A DNA stretch of 64,000 nucleotides from Echinarachnius parma (taxonomy: Eukaryota > Echinodermata > Echinoidea > Clypeasteroida > Echinarachniidae). Position 1 is the first letter of the stretch; every line of letters starts with the position of its first letter. The stretch covers positions 248,001 to 312,000 of the forward strand of contig JBAMJV010003121.1 in NCBI GenBank assembly GCA_037951105.1, in the 5' to 3' direction. This document shows, piece by piece, positions 1-12,700 of this stretch. The notes beneath the pieces are model-generated. The model was not told where the DNA came from. It saw only the letters and a program-made list of their open reading frames with translations, and did not search any database. A program made the translations under genes and the position numbers.

Positions 1-144
1 TATGTGTGTGTATGTGTGTGTGTTTGTGTGTGAATGTATGTTCATATACATGCGCGCGTATATGTGGGTACATATTTTGGGTATGTGCTTGTGTGTGAGT
101 GTGTATGTATGTGTGTTTGTGTATGTTTGTTGTTTTGTGTGCGT

Positions 145-802
145 GTATGCTCTAGTAAACAACAAATTTGAGGGATTTTGTGGCTTGTTTTGCTATGTTG
201 TACAATAGTCGCACGATATAGTTGTACAAATACAAGGGTGTCGTACAACAACAGATCTGTCGTCACTATCACGTGCCCACTCCTCCCGAAAAGTTTGCCC
301 AAACAATAGAAAACATAAGGGGAAAGAGGTAAATGGTTATAAGTTCATGAATAGCGACCCTTTTCCTATAGCATGAATATAGAGACCCCTTTAATAGATT
401 ATGAATAGTTCCATGAAAGCCATGGACACACACACACACGCACACGCACACGCACGCACGCACGCACGCACGCATGCCATGGCTTTCATGGAGCTATTCA
501 TAATCTATGAAAGGGGTCTCTATATTCATGCTATAGGAAAAGGGTCGCTATTCATAAACTTATAACCATTTACCTCTTTCCCCTTATGTTTTCTATTGTT
601 TGGGCAAACTTTTCGGGAGGAGTGGGCACGTGATAGTGACGACAGATCTGTTGTTGTACGACACCCTTGTATTTGTACAACTATATCGTGCGACTATTGT
701 ACAACATAGCAAAACAAGCCACAAAATCCCTCAAATTTGTTGTGTTTAACTAGAGCATGTATTAAGAAGCCCCCCCCCCCCCTTTTTACGCCAATCAGAC
801 AT
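145..802. mobile_element. Foldback (long inverted repeat) element, copy 1
   Basis: The left arm, about 158-425, is the reverse complement of the right arm, about 475-750. A short (CA)n/(CGCA)n loop separates them. The left end is rearranged compared with copies 2 and 3: it lacks the outer terminal sequence, while the right end keeps ACGCCAATCAGACAT. No coding capacity is seen. Confidence 0.85.
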
Positions 803-1349
803 TTTACATTTTTTATTGAGCAATTATATTACACACGCATTATATTACACACGCAATTATATTTTTCCTCTTTATTTAATATAGAGCCTAATTAAGCTAG
901 CACCCCCCCCCCCCACTCCCCATCCTCTATCCTCCACGTGGCTAATCCATCTGAACATATAGTCTTGTGCGCGTGTGTGTGTGCGTGTGCGTGTGCGCGC
1001 GCGCGCGTGCGTGCGTATGTGTGGGTACATATATTGGGTATGTGCTTGTGTGTGAGTGTGTGCTGGTGTGTGTGTGTATTTTCATTTGGAGGAATACCTT
1101 GAAAAGGTGTGTGTGTGTGTGTAATGTATGTGCGTTGTCATGGTGATGTTCTGTATGTTACGACATATGTGTATGTATGTGTGTTTGTGTATGTTTGTTG
1201 TTTTGTGTGCGTGTGTGTGGTGTATGTATAAACATGATTCTCTACGTGATTGTGTGATTTTCAGTGTGTTATGGCTAGTATTTCTGTATATTAGTATGTG
1301 TTTATGTGTGTGTGTGTGTGTCTGTATTTACATTTGATGACACACGCGG

Positions 1350-1530
1350 TACCCCGGGGTACTGCGTTGTGTAGCGCCATCTTGTGTCCACTCGAAGCAC
1401 AACCGTATTGCATTGTGTATGCAGTGCAGCGCGCGATCGTATGAACGCTATACCCTGGTACAGCCCTAAAAAATAAATAATTAAACAAAATGGCGGATAT
1501 TCGTTTGGTACCCCAGGGTACCATTTATGT
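1350..1530. repeat. GGTACC-flanked island, copy 1
   Basis: A non-TG island bounded by GGTACCCCGGGGTAC on the left and GGTACCCCAGGGTACC on the right. Both are near-palindromes and inverted copies of each other, so this may be a small inserted element. A second copy lies at about 4,200-4,400. No gene is seen in it. Confidence 0.6.
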
Positions 1531-1932
1531 CATCATTTGGAGGAATATTATGAAAAAGTGTGTGCGTGTGTGTTTTGAAGATGTATATATATGTGTAATG
1601 TACGTGCATGGTCATGGTGATGTTCTGTATGCTGGACAAATGTGTATGTCACGTCATATGTGTATGTAAATGTGCGTGTGTATGTGTGTGTATGTGTGTG
1701 TGTTTGTGTGTGAATGTATGTTCATATACATGCGCGCGTATGTGTGGGTACATATTTTGGGTATGTGCTTGTGTGTGAGTGTGTGCTGGTGTGTGTGTGT
1801 ATTTTCATTGGGAGGAATACCTTGAAAAAGGTGTGTGTGTGTAATGTATGTGCGTTGTCATGGTGATGTTCTGTATGTTACGACATATGTGTATGTATGT
1901 GTGTTTGTGTATGTTTGTTGTTTTGTGTGCGT

Positions 1933-1963
<31 letters not shown>

Positions 1964-2652
1964 ATGTCTGATTGGCGTAGCAAGGGGGGGCTGCTTAATA
2001 CATGCTCTAGTTAAACAACAAATTTGAGGGATTTTGTGGCTTGTTTTGCTATGTTGTACAATAGTCGCACGATATAGTTGTACAAATACAAGGGTGTCGT
2101 ACAACAACAGATCTGTCGTCACTATCACGTGCCCACTCCTCCCGAAAAGTTTGCCCAAACAATAGAAAATATAAGGGGAAAGAGGTAAATGGTTATAAGT
2201 TCATGAATAGCGACCCTTTTCCTATAGCATGAATATAGAGACCCCTTTCATAGATTATGAATAGCTCCATGAAAGCCATGGACACACACACACACGCACA
2301 CGCACACGCACGCACGCACGCACGCATGCCATGGCTTTCATGGAGCTATTCATAATCTATGAAAGGGGTCTCTATATTCATGCTATAGGAAAAGGGTCGC
2401 TATTCATAAACTTATAACCATTTACCTCTTTCCCCTTATGTTTTCTATTGTTTGGGCAAACTTTTCGGGAGGAGTGGGCACGTGATAGTGACGACAGATC
2501 TGTTGTTGTACGACACCCTTGTATTTGTACAACTATATCGTGCGACTATTGTACAACATAGCAAAACAAGCCACAAAATCCCTCAAATTTGTTGTGTTTA
2601 ACTAGAGCATGTATTAAGAAGCCCCCCCCCCCCTTTCTACGCCAATCAGACA
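1964..2652. mobile_element. Foldback element, copy 2 (complete)
   Basis: Terminal inverted repeats start with ATGTCTGATTGGCGTA and the arms are about 310 bp each. The arms are nearly identical and flank a (CA)n/(CGCA)n loop. This is the clearest full copy. It has no transposase reading frame, so it is non-autonomous. Confidence 0.88.
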
Positions 2653-2825
2653 TTTTAAATTTTTTATTGAGCAATTATATTACACACGCATTATATTACA
2701 CACACAATTATATTTTTCCTCTTTATTTAATATAGAGCCTAATTAAGCTAGCACCCCCCCCCCCCCCCCACTCCCCATCCTCTATCCTCCACGTGGCTAA
2801 TCCATCTGAACATATAGTCTTGTGC

Positions 2826-2861
<36 letters not shown>

Positions 2862-3076
2862 GCGCGTGCGCGCGCGCGCGTGCGTGCGTATGTGTGGGTA
2901 CATATATTGGGTATGTGCTTGTGTGTGAGTGTGTGCTGGTGTGTGTGTGTATTTTCATTTGGAGGAATACCTTGAAAAGGTGTGTGTGTGTGTGTAATGT
3001 ATGTGCGTTGTCATGGTGATGTTCTGTATGTTACGACATATGTGTATGTATGTGTGTTTGTGTATGTTTGTTGTTT

Positions 3077-3107
<31 letters not shown>

Positions 3108-3394
3108 GTGTTTGTGTGTGAATGTATGTTCATATACATGCGCGCCTATGTGTGGGTACATATTTTGGGTATGTGCTTGTGTGTGAGTGTGTGCTGGTGT
3201 GTGTGTGTATTTTCATTTGGAGGAATACCTTGAAAAAGGTGTGTGTGTGTAATGTATGTGCGTTGTCATGGTGATGTTCTGTATGTTACGACATACATGT
3301 ATGTGTGTTTTGTGTGCGATTGTGTGTGTATGCGTATGTGTTTATGTGTGTGTGTGTGTGTGTTTGTTTGTGTGTGCGTGTGCACATTTAACAA

Positions 3395-3660
3395 CCCAAA
3401 CTGCACAAGTCAAACTGCACATTTAGCAAGCACGGTGCACAAGTCAAACTGCACATTTCGCAAGCACGGTGCACAGGTAAACTAACCGGGGGCCAATGAA
3501 GGAGCGTTCCCGTCGCGGCTCCTGTCAGGTGAAAACCTGCGGATCCTTCAATCACTGCACAGACTAACACACGGGCACACATCACACTATTCAGTCTCAT
3601 AGAAAGCTTTTGAGCAGCTCTGGGGAACAGCCCCTTGAGACTCTACAGAAGCCTGGGCAT
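3395..3660. other. Unique stretch with a short tandem repeat
   Basis: Two to three copies of a ~37 bp unit (GCACAAGTCAAACTGCACAT and relatives) are followed by ~170 bp that is not found elsewhere in the window. Its origin is not recognised. Confidence 0.5.
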
Positions 3661-3717
3661 CCCATGGCTTTCATGGAGCTATTCATAATCTATGAAAGGG
3701 GTCTCTATATTCATGAT
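3661..3717. mobile_element. Foldback element arm fragment
   Basis: This matches the inner part of one foldback arm only (ATGGCTTTCATGGAGCTATT onward). The rest of the element is absent. Confidence 0.7.
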
Positions 3718-4199
3718 ATTCATGATGTGTTTGTACTTGTGTGTGTGTGTGTGTGTTGTGTGTTGTGTGTGTGTGTGTACGTATGTGTGGGTATCTGCTT
3801 GTGTGTGAGTGTGTGCTGGTGCGTGTGTATGTGTGTGTGTGTTGTGTGTTGTGTGTTGTGTGTGTGTGTGTGTACATATATTGGGTATGTGCTTGTGTGT
3901 GAGTGTGTGCTGGTGTGTGTGTGTATTTTCATTTGGAGGAATACCTTGAAAAGGTGTGTGTGTGTGTGTGTAATGTATGTGCGTTGTCATGGTGATGTTC
4001 TGTATGTTACGACATATGTGTATGTATGTGTGTTTGTGTATGTTTGTTGTTTTGTGTGCGTGTGTGTGTGTGGTGTATGTATAAACATGATTCTCTACGT
4101 GATTGTGTGATTTTCAGTGTGTTATGGCTAGTATTTCTGTATATTAGTATGTGTTTATGTGTGTGTGTGTGTGTCTGTATTTACATTTGATGACACACG

Positions 4200-4400
4200 C
4201 GGTACCCCGGGGTACCGTTGTACCCCGGGGTACTGCATTGTGTAGGGCCATCTTGTGTCCACTCGAAGCACAACCGTATTGCGTTGTGTATGCAGTGCAG
4301 CGCGCGATCGTATGAACGCTATACCCTGGTACAGCCCTAAAAAATAAATAAATAATTAAACGAAATGGCGGATATTCGTTTGGTACCCCAGGGTACCATT
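4200..4400. repeat. GGTACC-flanked island, copy 2
   Basis: Second copy of the island at 1,350-1,530, nearly identical, with one extra GTACCCCGGGGTAC duplication at its left edge. Confidence 0.6.
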
Positions 4401-4795
4401 TATGTCATCATTTGGAGGAATATTATGAAAAAGTGTGTGCGTGTGTGTTTTGAAGATGTATATATATGTGTAATGTACGTGCATGGTCATGGTGATGTTC
4501 TGTATGCTGGACAAATGTGTATGTCACGTCATATGTGTATGTAAATGTGCGTGTGTATGTGTGTGTGTTTGTGTGTGAATGTATGTTCATATACATGCGC
4601 GCGTATGTGTGGGTACATATTTTGGGTATGTGCTTGGGTGTGAGTGTGTGCTGGTGTGTGTGTATTTTCATTGGGAGGAATACCTTGAAAAAGGTGTGTG
4701 TGTGTAATGTATGTGCGTTGTCATGGTGATGTTCTGTATGTTACGACATATGTGTATGTATGTGTGTTTGTGTATGTTTGTTGTTTTGTGTGCGT

Positions 4796-4827
<32 letters not shown>

Positions 4828-4828
4828 G

Positions 4829-5521
4829 ATGTCTGATTGGCGTAGCAAGGGGGGGCTGCTTAATACATGCTCTAGTTAAACAACAAATTTGAGGGATTTT
4901 GTGGCTTGTTTTGCTATGTTGTACAATAGTCGCACGATATAGTTGTACAAATACAAGGGTGTCGTACAACAACAGATCTGTCGTCACTATCACGTGCCCA
5001 CTCCTCCCGAAAAGTTTGCCCAAACAATAGAAAACATAAGGGGAAAGAGGTAAATGGTTATAAGTTCATGAATAGCGACCCTTTTCCTATAGCATGAATA
5101 TAGAGACCCCTTTCATAGATTATGAATAGCTCCATGAAAGCCATGGACACACACACACACGCACGCACACACGCACGCACGCACGCACGCATGCCATGGC
5201 TTTCATGGAGCTATTCATAATCTATGAAAGGGGTCTCTATATTCATGCTATAGGAAAAGGGTCGCTATTCATAAACTTATAACCATTTACCTCTTTCCCC
5301 TTATGTTTTCTATTGTTTGGGCAAACTTTTCGGGAGGAGTGGGCACGTGATAGTGACGACAGATCTGTTGTTGTACGACACCCTTGTATTTGTACAACTA
5401 TATCGTGCGACTATTGTACAACATAGCAAAACAAGCCACAAAATCCCTCAAATTTGTTGTGTTTAACTAGAGCATGTATTAAGAAGCCCCCCCCCCCCCC
5501 CTTTCTACGCCAATCAGACAT
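4829..5521. mobile_element. Foldback element, copy 3 (complete)
   Basis: Both arms and the CA-rich loop are present, with the same ends as copy 2. The poly(C) run in the right arm is longer here. Confidence 0.88.
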
Positions 5522-5821
5522 TTTACATTTTTTATTGAGCAATTATATTACACACGCATTATATTACACACGCAATTATATTTTTCCTCTTTATTTAATA
5601 TAGAGCCTAATTAAGCTAGCACCCCCCCCCCCCCCCCACTCCCCATCCTCTATCCTCCACGTGGCTACTCCATCTCTCTAGAGCCTCACTAATCTAGCCC
5701 CCCCTCCCCCCTCCCTCCCCATCCTCTTTCCCCAAACCCGGCGTATAAAAAAAAGCGTTACACTTTTGAAAAAATTCTCAACATTACATTTTTATATATT
5801 TATAAGATTTTTTTTTAAATC

Positions 5822-5967
5822 GATCCATCCATCCATCCATCCATCCATCCATCCATCCATCCATCCATCCATCCATCCATCCATCCATCCATCCATCCAT
5901 CCATCCATCCATCCATCCATCCATCCATCCATCCATCCATCCATCCATCCATCCATCCATCCATCCA
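5822..5967. repeat. (TCCA)n tetranucleotide microsatellite
   Basis: About 36 near-perfect TCCA units, degrading at the right edge into TCAT and TCAA variants. Open frames in both directions here are repeat artefacts. Confidence 0.98.
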
Positions 5968-5969
5968 TT

Positions 5970-8900
5970 CATCAATTCATCAATCCCTTCAAACCCTATT
6001 AGAAATAGCTTTGACCATTTAGCGCATTATCAGTCTCACAACCCTAATATCTTTGTTTCAACTTCAACATAAAACAGACGCAAGTGACAAAATTGCATAT
6101 GATAAATTGATTGTTCTTTATTGAGAAAAAGAAACAAAACGAACAATGAGGAAACAACATTCACATATCATTCAAATTTGTACATACATTATAATTTGTT
6201 GAGACATCACACTATCTTCTTCAACAGAAATATGGAAGAAAAAAAAAATGACAATGATTATATTTATATTCATAAAAAATACACAATAACGATTAAGGTT
6301 TCCACATTTAATGTACTGTACATATAGGAAAATGATTGGGTCAAGTACAATTATGTAATTCTTTATCAATCGCTCTCAATAATTTAGTAAAATAAACAAT
6401 ATTTACATTAATTACATGACACAGTGAAAGAGACGTACATAATAATCTTTTGCAAATTCACTTCACTTTTTTTGTTACAACGAGAAGGCAAGACAAAATG
6501 AATTACTGATAAAATAGCAAAATCTATGCAGTTATATATACAACATTCATGTACATCTCATTATTCAATTGCAGGAACTGCATTCTTATCAAAATAATGT
6601 CAATCCCCCACAAATAAGGTAAATCCATTTTCAGGTACAGGTAGATGGATCTTCGTCTGCGCGCAGTCGAAAATGATGCCTCCGCCATTACGCAATTTAT
6701 TTATATCAAAAAAGGCATTCTTTATGTATTTATTTAAGAAATAAGTTTTACGTGTATATTATTTACTTTGCTCATGGCTTTTGGTACCCTCAGTTTGTTT
6801 CATGTTTTGTGAAAATTTATGGCTGGAAAAGATAAATATATGTATTTTCAATTAATAAACCATATACGAATTGAATCGAAATACAACATACACAATCCAA
6901 AATTCTCCCAAAGTCAAAATACATCTCAAATATATATGGCAAGGTTTTGCACATATAAAAACGTGTGATATGCATATATTAAGAAATTATGTTGGCACTT
7001 ACATTTATTTCTGTAAGGAATTGACTCGAGATTGGACACTTTGGTACCACTATAGGCAATTCGAGAACGTCCGTGAAATTAATACGAACGTCCGTGACAT
7101 TAAGAATCATGTGAGAAACTGTATTCTGGTGACAGGAAAATGGCCTTTATTTTGATTAAACATGTTATTTATGATTGCGGAAATGTTGTAAAATCATTTA
7201 TTTACAGAAGTATGGTGGCATTTCTGTTATAGAGTGCCCAACCGAGGAAAGCCGGTGTAAAATTAGGGGTTACGATTTCCACAGGTCCACTAAGAGTGAT
7301 AGTTAAGTAGCAGACATTTCATTATAATCAATTCAGATAGCTAAAATCATATCAACTGATAAATTTATATGTTTTATATTGGTCTGGAGCCTAGAGGAGA
7401 TTCAAATAAATGTTGTCATCAATTTCTGTAAGACTGTTCAGGCAGAGAACGTCCGTGAAATGTATGCGAACGTCCGTGAAATTGCAATTAAAAACAATAA
7501 TAGTAAGAAAGAGGGACCAGGCGACTTGGAAAATGCTACTTTTATATCTGACTAGGATGTATGCATAGTCTCTGGCTTAAATATAATAGGAATAGATAAA
7601 GTATTATCATCATATTGTTCTATAAGCATTAAGTCAATTCCAACCAATAATAAACGGAACCACATGGAGTTTCCCAGTATAATGGGGTACGCCTGGAAGC
7701 TAGGATTCCATGCTTTCACATTAGATAGATGTCTTTAAATTAAAAAAATAAATTGAATTTTACCCTGTTGGGGTCGAAAAGTGCACTTTTCAAAATTCTG
7801 ACCCATATATGTTTGATAACAAAAAATTGTCCAGTTTAATAGTGGTTTGGACAAATTCATTTTGCATACATAAAAGCATACATTGCTTTGTCCTTCGTTA
7901 ACCAGGATGGGATTGCATAGAATAGAATATATCTTAAATATAACAAACCTTTCTATTCCATACCCTCTCCAAAAATATCATCATTCTACCGCATCTCAAA
8001 GAGAAATGTTTTCAAATCCAAAAGTGTTCCGCATTTTATCAACCCCATCTATTTTGGCAATGTAATTCTGTTTTATAACATAACTAGTATTTAGAAACAA
8101 GAAATCTATTTGTAAATGTTTGCATTACTACTGCGATATCAGTATGATAATAGTAAAAACATATTAGTTGATTATCACTTAATATCACAATTTCTAGAAC
8201 CAAAATTAAATACAAAATCACTTGGTTCAACAAATTTCTTCATTTCCCAAGTAAGAGAATATTAAAACAGGTTATTTTCATCATTTGCATATTTACGCTT
8301 GCTTGCTAGCACCAACCAAACTGATATCAATATCATTCTAGCTTAGTTTATTTTGGAATTTAACAGAACAAATAGATCAGGAAAACGCTTTATAATCAAA
8401 ACAAGTTCTTTCTCATAAAAGGTTGTTTTGTTGTCACATCTTCCGCTCTCAGCCCTTTATATATCTTTTGTACATTAACATCAGTATTAAATCACATCTT
8501 GTTATTTTGACACATGCACTAATTGCAACACTTAAAATGTTCATCATGAGAACATAGACTGAAATTCATATCACACTACTCGATATAATCACAGGAACTT
8601 TATAATATTTTAGATATTTTTTAACAAATTCGCTTTCAACAAACAGAATATAGAGAAACATCCCAGGCGCTTCAACAGTCTTTAGATCAAGATATACATA
8701 TCATATAGTTCTTCTCTTTAACAAATGGGCTTTGCCTTCCAGAATTGTTTCCACATTACTTAATTACAAAATAATGCAATTGTTATAAAAAATGTCTCCA
8801 GCCCGATTCTTCTGTACTACATATTAATCCACACTATTGCCATGATTTGCAACACATGCTCAATTATTTGCCTTCCTTGTTTTGTTTTTCAAATCTGTAA

Positions 8901-9446
8901 AGCTTTCTGGAAAATTGGTTTGATAACTTTCAGGTGCTACTTTGCCATGCATGCAATAGACCAAGCGGGGTGTAAAGCTAGTGCATCTATATGGGCTAGT
9001 TATTACTCCATTTGGATCTAGAAAATGCAGCAGATAAAACAAAGCTTGCTTTAATAAACAGTTTGTATCCAGTTAAATGTATTACTCCATGCTTATTTGG
9101 GTCAGGAAAATGAAGTCCCACAGCAGAACGCGATCTGCATCGGGTGGAGGAATGCTTTGTGTAGTATAAAATGCTTCTTTTACACACCCGCTCTGATCTT
9201 GCTTTACTTCCAATCAATCAGTTCATACTCAAACAGAACGTGATTAGTTCTCATGCAGAGAGCCCCCTCCAAGATAAAAGAGTACATTTGTTGTTCCCAT
9301 TGGACCATGCATCTTGCTTTTTTTTGAACCAGTTGATAATCAGACCTGATTACTCCCAAGGTGATACTCATGCAGATTTAAGCCACTCCAAGATAGAAGA
9401 GTCAATTTCTCTCGGAAACAGTCATGGCTATAGTTGCCCAAGTTCC
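5970..9446. other. AT-rich 3' flank of the THSD7-like gene
   Basis: About 3.5 kb with no supportable exon. Minus-strand AATAAA signals occur (TTTATT on the plus strand, for example near 6,117), so part may be an extended 3' UTR. Two separate pairs of the word GAACGTCCGTGAAAT sit near 7,064-7,100 and 7,447-7,482. Confidence 0.5.
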
Positions 9447-9452
9447 TTTATT
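9447..9452 (-). terminator. Candidate poly(A) signal of the THSD7-like gene
   Basis: AATAAA on the minus strand, about 220 bases past the stop codon at 9,670-9,672. It is the nearest downstream signal. Others lie further on, so the real cleavage site is not fixed. Confidence 0.35.
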
Positions 9453-9669
9453 TTTTTCTTGCTCATCTGAAATTGTTCTTCCTTGTTCAGTTCATTCTTA
9501 CGTCTCATTATGAAGGAATTCTTGTACACATTATGGCGATAATGGCGGTGGATGCAGTGTTATATTTTTTGTTCTATTTCATGCATTTGAAAAGCTGTTT
9601 AAGCTTGGTCCAGAGTGCTCATTACACCACTGAACCATCTGAAATCATTAAAAAAGCCTGACAAGCCAA

Positions 9670-9781
9670 TCAAGAGATTGGCTTTTGTTCCTTTGGCCTT
9701 GGAGGTGCAGTGTTGGACTCTGTGAGTGGTTTGAAGGGCAGGAGGGGCTTTATGCACGCCTCTAGCTGGCCGCTAGTTGTG
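9670..9781 (-). CDS. THSD7: THSD7-like exon 15 with stop codon
   Basis: The acceptor TTTATTTCCAG gives STTSGQLEACIKPLLPFKPL followed by a short Pro-rich end and TGA. SGQLEAC parallels the NGTLEQC that follows the EGY segment in vertebrates. In vertebrates the chain continues to a transmembrane helix; here the frame closes 37 codons into the exon, and no good donor precedes the stop. The stop lies inside a short hairpin (AGCCAATC, 4-base loop, GATTGGCT). Confidence 0.75.
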
Positions 9782-12700
9782 CTGGAAATAAATAGGGAAA
9801 ATTAATTGATTGTGGTATGATAATAATGGTAATAGTAATAATAATGGCTACTTATACATACATGTACATGTATATATGATGTATATTTAATAACCATGGT
9901 GACAATATTTTAGAAATTGAGGTCCTTTTCACTACCCAGGTGTATAAATGGGGACCCAGTAGGTAGTGACAGTCTAAATGTGAATGATCTTCTCAATGCC
10001 CGTGAGCTGCTCGGAAGGATTGCTTCTCAGGGAGTGGAAATGTGTGAGGGCAGGCATTGTATCATATGACCGGGGTAAAATAATTTAATTATAAAGATGG
10101 TATTGTATCAATATTAGGGCTTTACCAATCAAACCTATTATTATTACCATTATTTTTCCAACCTTATTTTATGTTCTTTGTTTGTGCATTTTAGAATTCA
10201 ATTGTATGTCTGTTTTAGAAGAGGAAATAATAGAATCAAAGTTAAACTCCTTTACCTGTAGCTTGGCTTGTACCCTTCGTCACACACACAGCGATTGTCG
10301 TCAGTACAGTATGATGATGTGATGTGACACGCTGGATTGCATATCGCTCTACTGACTGGCTTTTCCATTGTACACGCCCCTGTAAAGTCAAGTATATATG
10401 AAAGTTAATATTAGGATTAGGGTTAGGGCAACAGGGTTTGGATTAATATATCAGTTGGTTAAAACAAAGTATATTAGGGTTATTGGCACAAGACCCACAT
10501 GTCATGGAATTGCATGCATGCATGATTGTCCCTTTGCAGAAAAGTGGTCTAAAAGGGATCTGGTGACTTAGTGTGAATCGACCAAACTTACTTGCAACTC
10601 TAATGGTTCTTTAAAGCCTTGTTTCCTACACTACGAAAAGTAAGAAACCAGCTTTGGGTATCCGCTTTGTTAAAGAGATATTTATGACTTAATTTGAAAC
10701 AAAAATTGTGCTCACTACTCGGACTGCGTCTGACCAATACAGATGGCAATAAATCAGAATACACTTTGCATCTTTGCTCATTTTATTCATGACAGTCTGG
10801 AGTGGATTTGACTAGGATATAACTTTATGGGAGTTGCAATATCTGGGAGGGAAGGTGTTCATACCTGTTACGTTAAGTCCATCTGACCTTTGACACCAGA
10901 CCTCTCTCCGGTCTCTGTCCCACTTGCCCATCTGCCAGCCAAACTGGTAGCAAAGTTCTCCTGCAAGGAATAACAAGATATAGTTTACTGATTTAGTAAT
11001 AATACCATTGTAAAGCACTTAGAGATGATTATCAATCATTATAGGCACTATATAAATTGAGAATAATTTTATTATTATTACTATTATTGTTATTATTATC
11101 ATTATTATTATTGTAATGATTATACTGGTGTATTTACCTGAACATGTTCTGGTCTGCCATTCATCCCCTGGACATTCACCCTCCGTCGTGATGGTGGCTC
11201 TCGATCGAACCTGGAGTCCTTCTGAACCTAGAATGTAGAAAAACACATGTAAATTGGTCAAAGTGAAAAGATTTATTTTTATTCTTTAATTCTACATGGT
11301 GTGGTAGTGCATGACAATTTTTGTAACTGGAACTAAACATCCACTTTTTAAAGGAAATATTGAGTTTACTCTTCATTGACTTACAACTTATAATTATGTC
11401 TTTCATTCTTGTCATATTCTACAAAACTTGTACCTTTATCTCATTCATTAAAATGAAAATGTTGAAAAAATACCCATCTTACTCCTATCTTTTAATCTTC
11501 TATGAACAATACATCTTATTTTTAAATACAATTTTCGGAATATAACCCATTCTACATGATTTAATTTCGATTTGCTTATAGTATTTTTGTGAACATTGGA
11601 ATGAGGTAAGTTTCACATGTTTAGTATTTCTAGCTTTCTAGCACTACCGTGCTGTTCAAAATTCACCATGCACTTGTCAGCATCTCACCTCCAGTCCTCA
11701 TCGTACCAGCCTCGTACTTTGGGAGAAACGACCACAACCTCAAATACTCAATACCACAAGCCACAATAGACCCCTACAAATTCTCCTTCTACCCACGATC
11801 CATTCGAATCTGGAATCAACTACCAAGCATAGCAGTCAACTCAACATCTGTGACTGCTTTCCAGAAGGCTGCCCTACCAGCTCTTAGATGCATGCAGCCT
11901 CCGGTGGGATCCAGGATGCTGTAGATCAGAGCTTGGTTTTTACTTGCACTTAAACACTCCATTTCTTATTGTATATAATGGACATTCACCTACACTGTAA
12001 ATACCCTCACTTTTCACGTCGGCCATTGACGTCACATCACTAGTCATCCCAGTTTAGCTTCCCCAGTGAGCTGCTATAGGGATTATCTCTTCAAGGTTCA
12101 AGGTTCAAGGGATAAGTTTAATATTTTAGTATTGACTCGTAGCTTGTGTCTTACCAATTGGTCTGCCCTCCAGACATGTTCTGTGGCAGATGCTCCAGCG
12201 GATCCAGGTGGTATGGTGGCATTCTCCAGGGCATGGTACTTCACATGGATGCTCCCTCTGTAGCATCAACAAGGAATAGAATCATTACAGTCAGTGGCAT
12301 AGCTAAGGGGTAGGGGGAGGGGGGCGTGTACTCAATAATTAAACAAAAAACAATCATGATAATTGTAAAAAATTGTGGCAGGAAGTGCATCAAATCCAGG
12401 TTGTGTGGTGGCATTCTCCAGGGGTCTCGCTGTGGCTTCAACATGAAACATGCTCATTACAGTCAAAGGCTTAGCTATGGGGGGAGGGAGCTTTCCCCCA
12501 ACAATTAAACAAATTAATAGTAATAATCTGTGGCAGATGCTCCAGCGACTCCCTAGTGGTATGGTGCCGTTCTCTGGGGCATAGTACTTCACATGGATGC
12601 TCCCTCTGTGGCACAAACAAGGAATACAACCATGAAAATAATATTACATAAGGTTTAGACAGGATAAGAAATGAGCATGTAAGAAGATCAGCATACATTG

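Larger units (their letters stand above)
1..5700. repeat. TG-rich tandem region containing three foldback elements
   Basis: Long (TG)n-type low-complexity DNA interleaved with recurring blocks. The blocks are a foldback element (about 145-802, 1,964-2,652, 4,829-5,521), an AT-rich ~160 bp block ending in poly(C), and a GGTACC-flanked island. The block order repeats from unit to unit, so this is a higher-order tandem array with units of about 1.86 and 2.86 kb. The second unit is longer because of extra TG-rich copies and a unique stretch at about 3,390-3,660. The window starts inside a unit, since positions 1-130 match about 1,680-1,810. The many open frames here are artefacts of dinucleotide repeats. 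Confidence 0.9.

Noticed and set aside
1-5100. Many Cys/Val- or His/Thr-rich open frames
   Set aside because: Translation of (TG)n and (CA)n repeats.
5766-6002. IHPS and GWMD repeat open frames
   Set aside because: Translation of the (TCCA)n microsatellite.
6600-6720. Minus-strand frame reading GGGIIFDCAQTKIHLPVPENG to a stop, considered as a THSD7 tail exon
   Set aside because: No convincing acceptor, no hydrophobic helix and no resemblance to the family's cytoplasmic tail.
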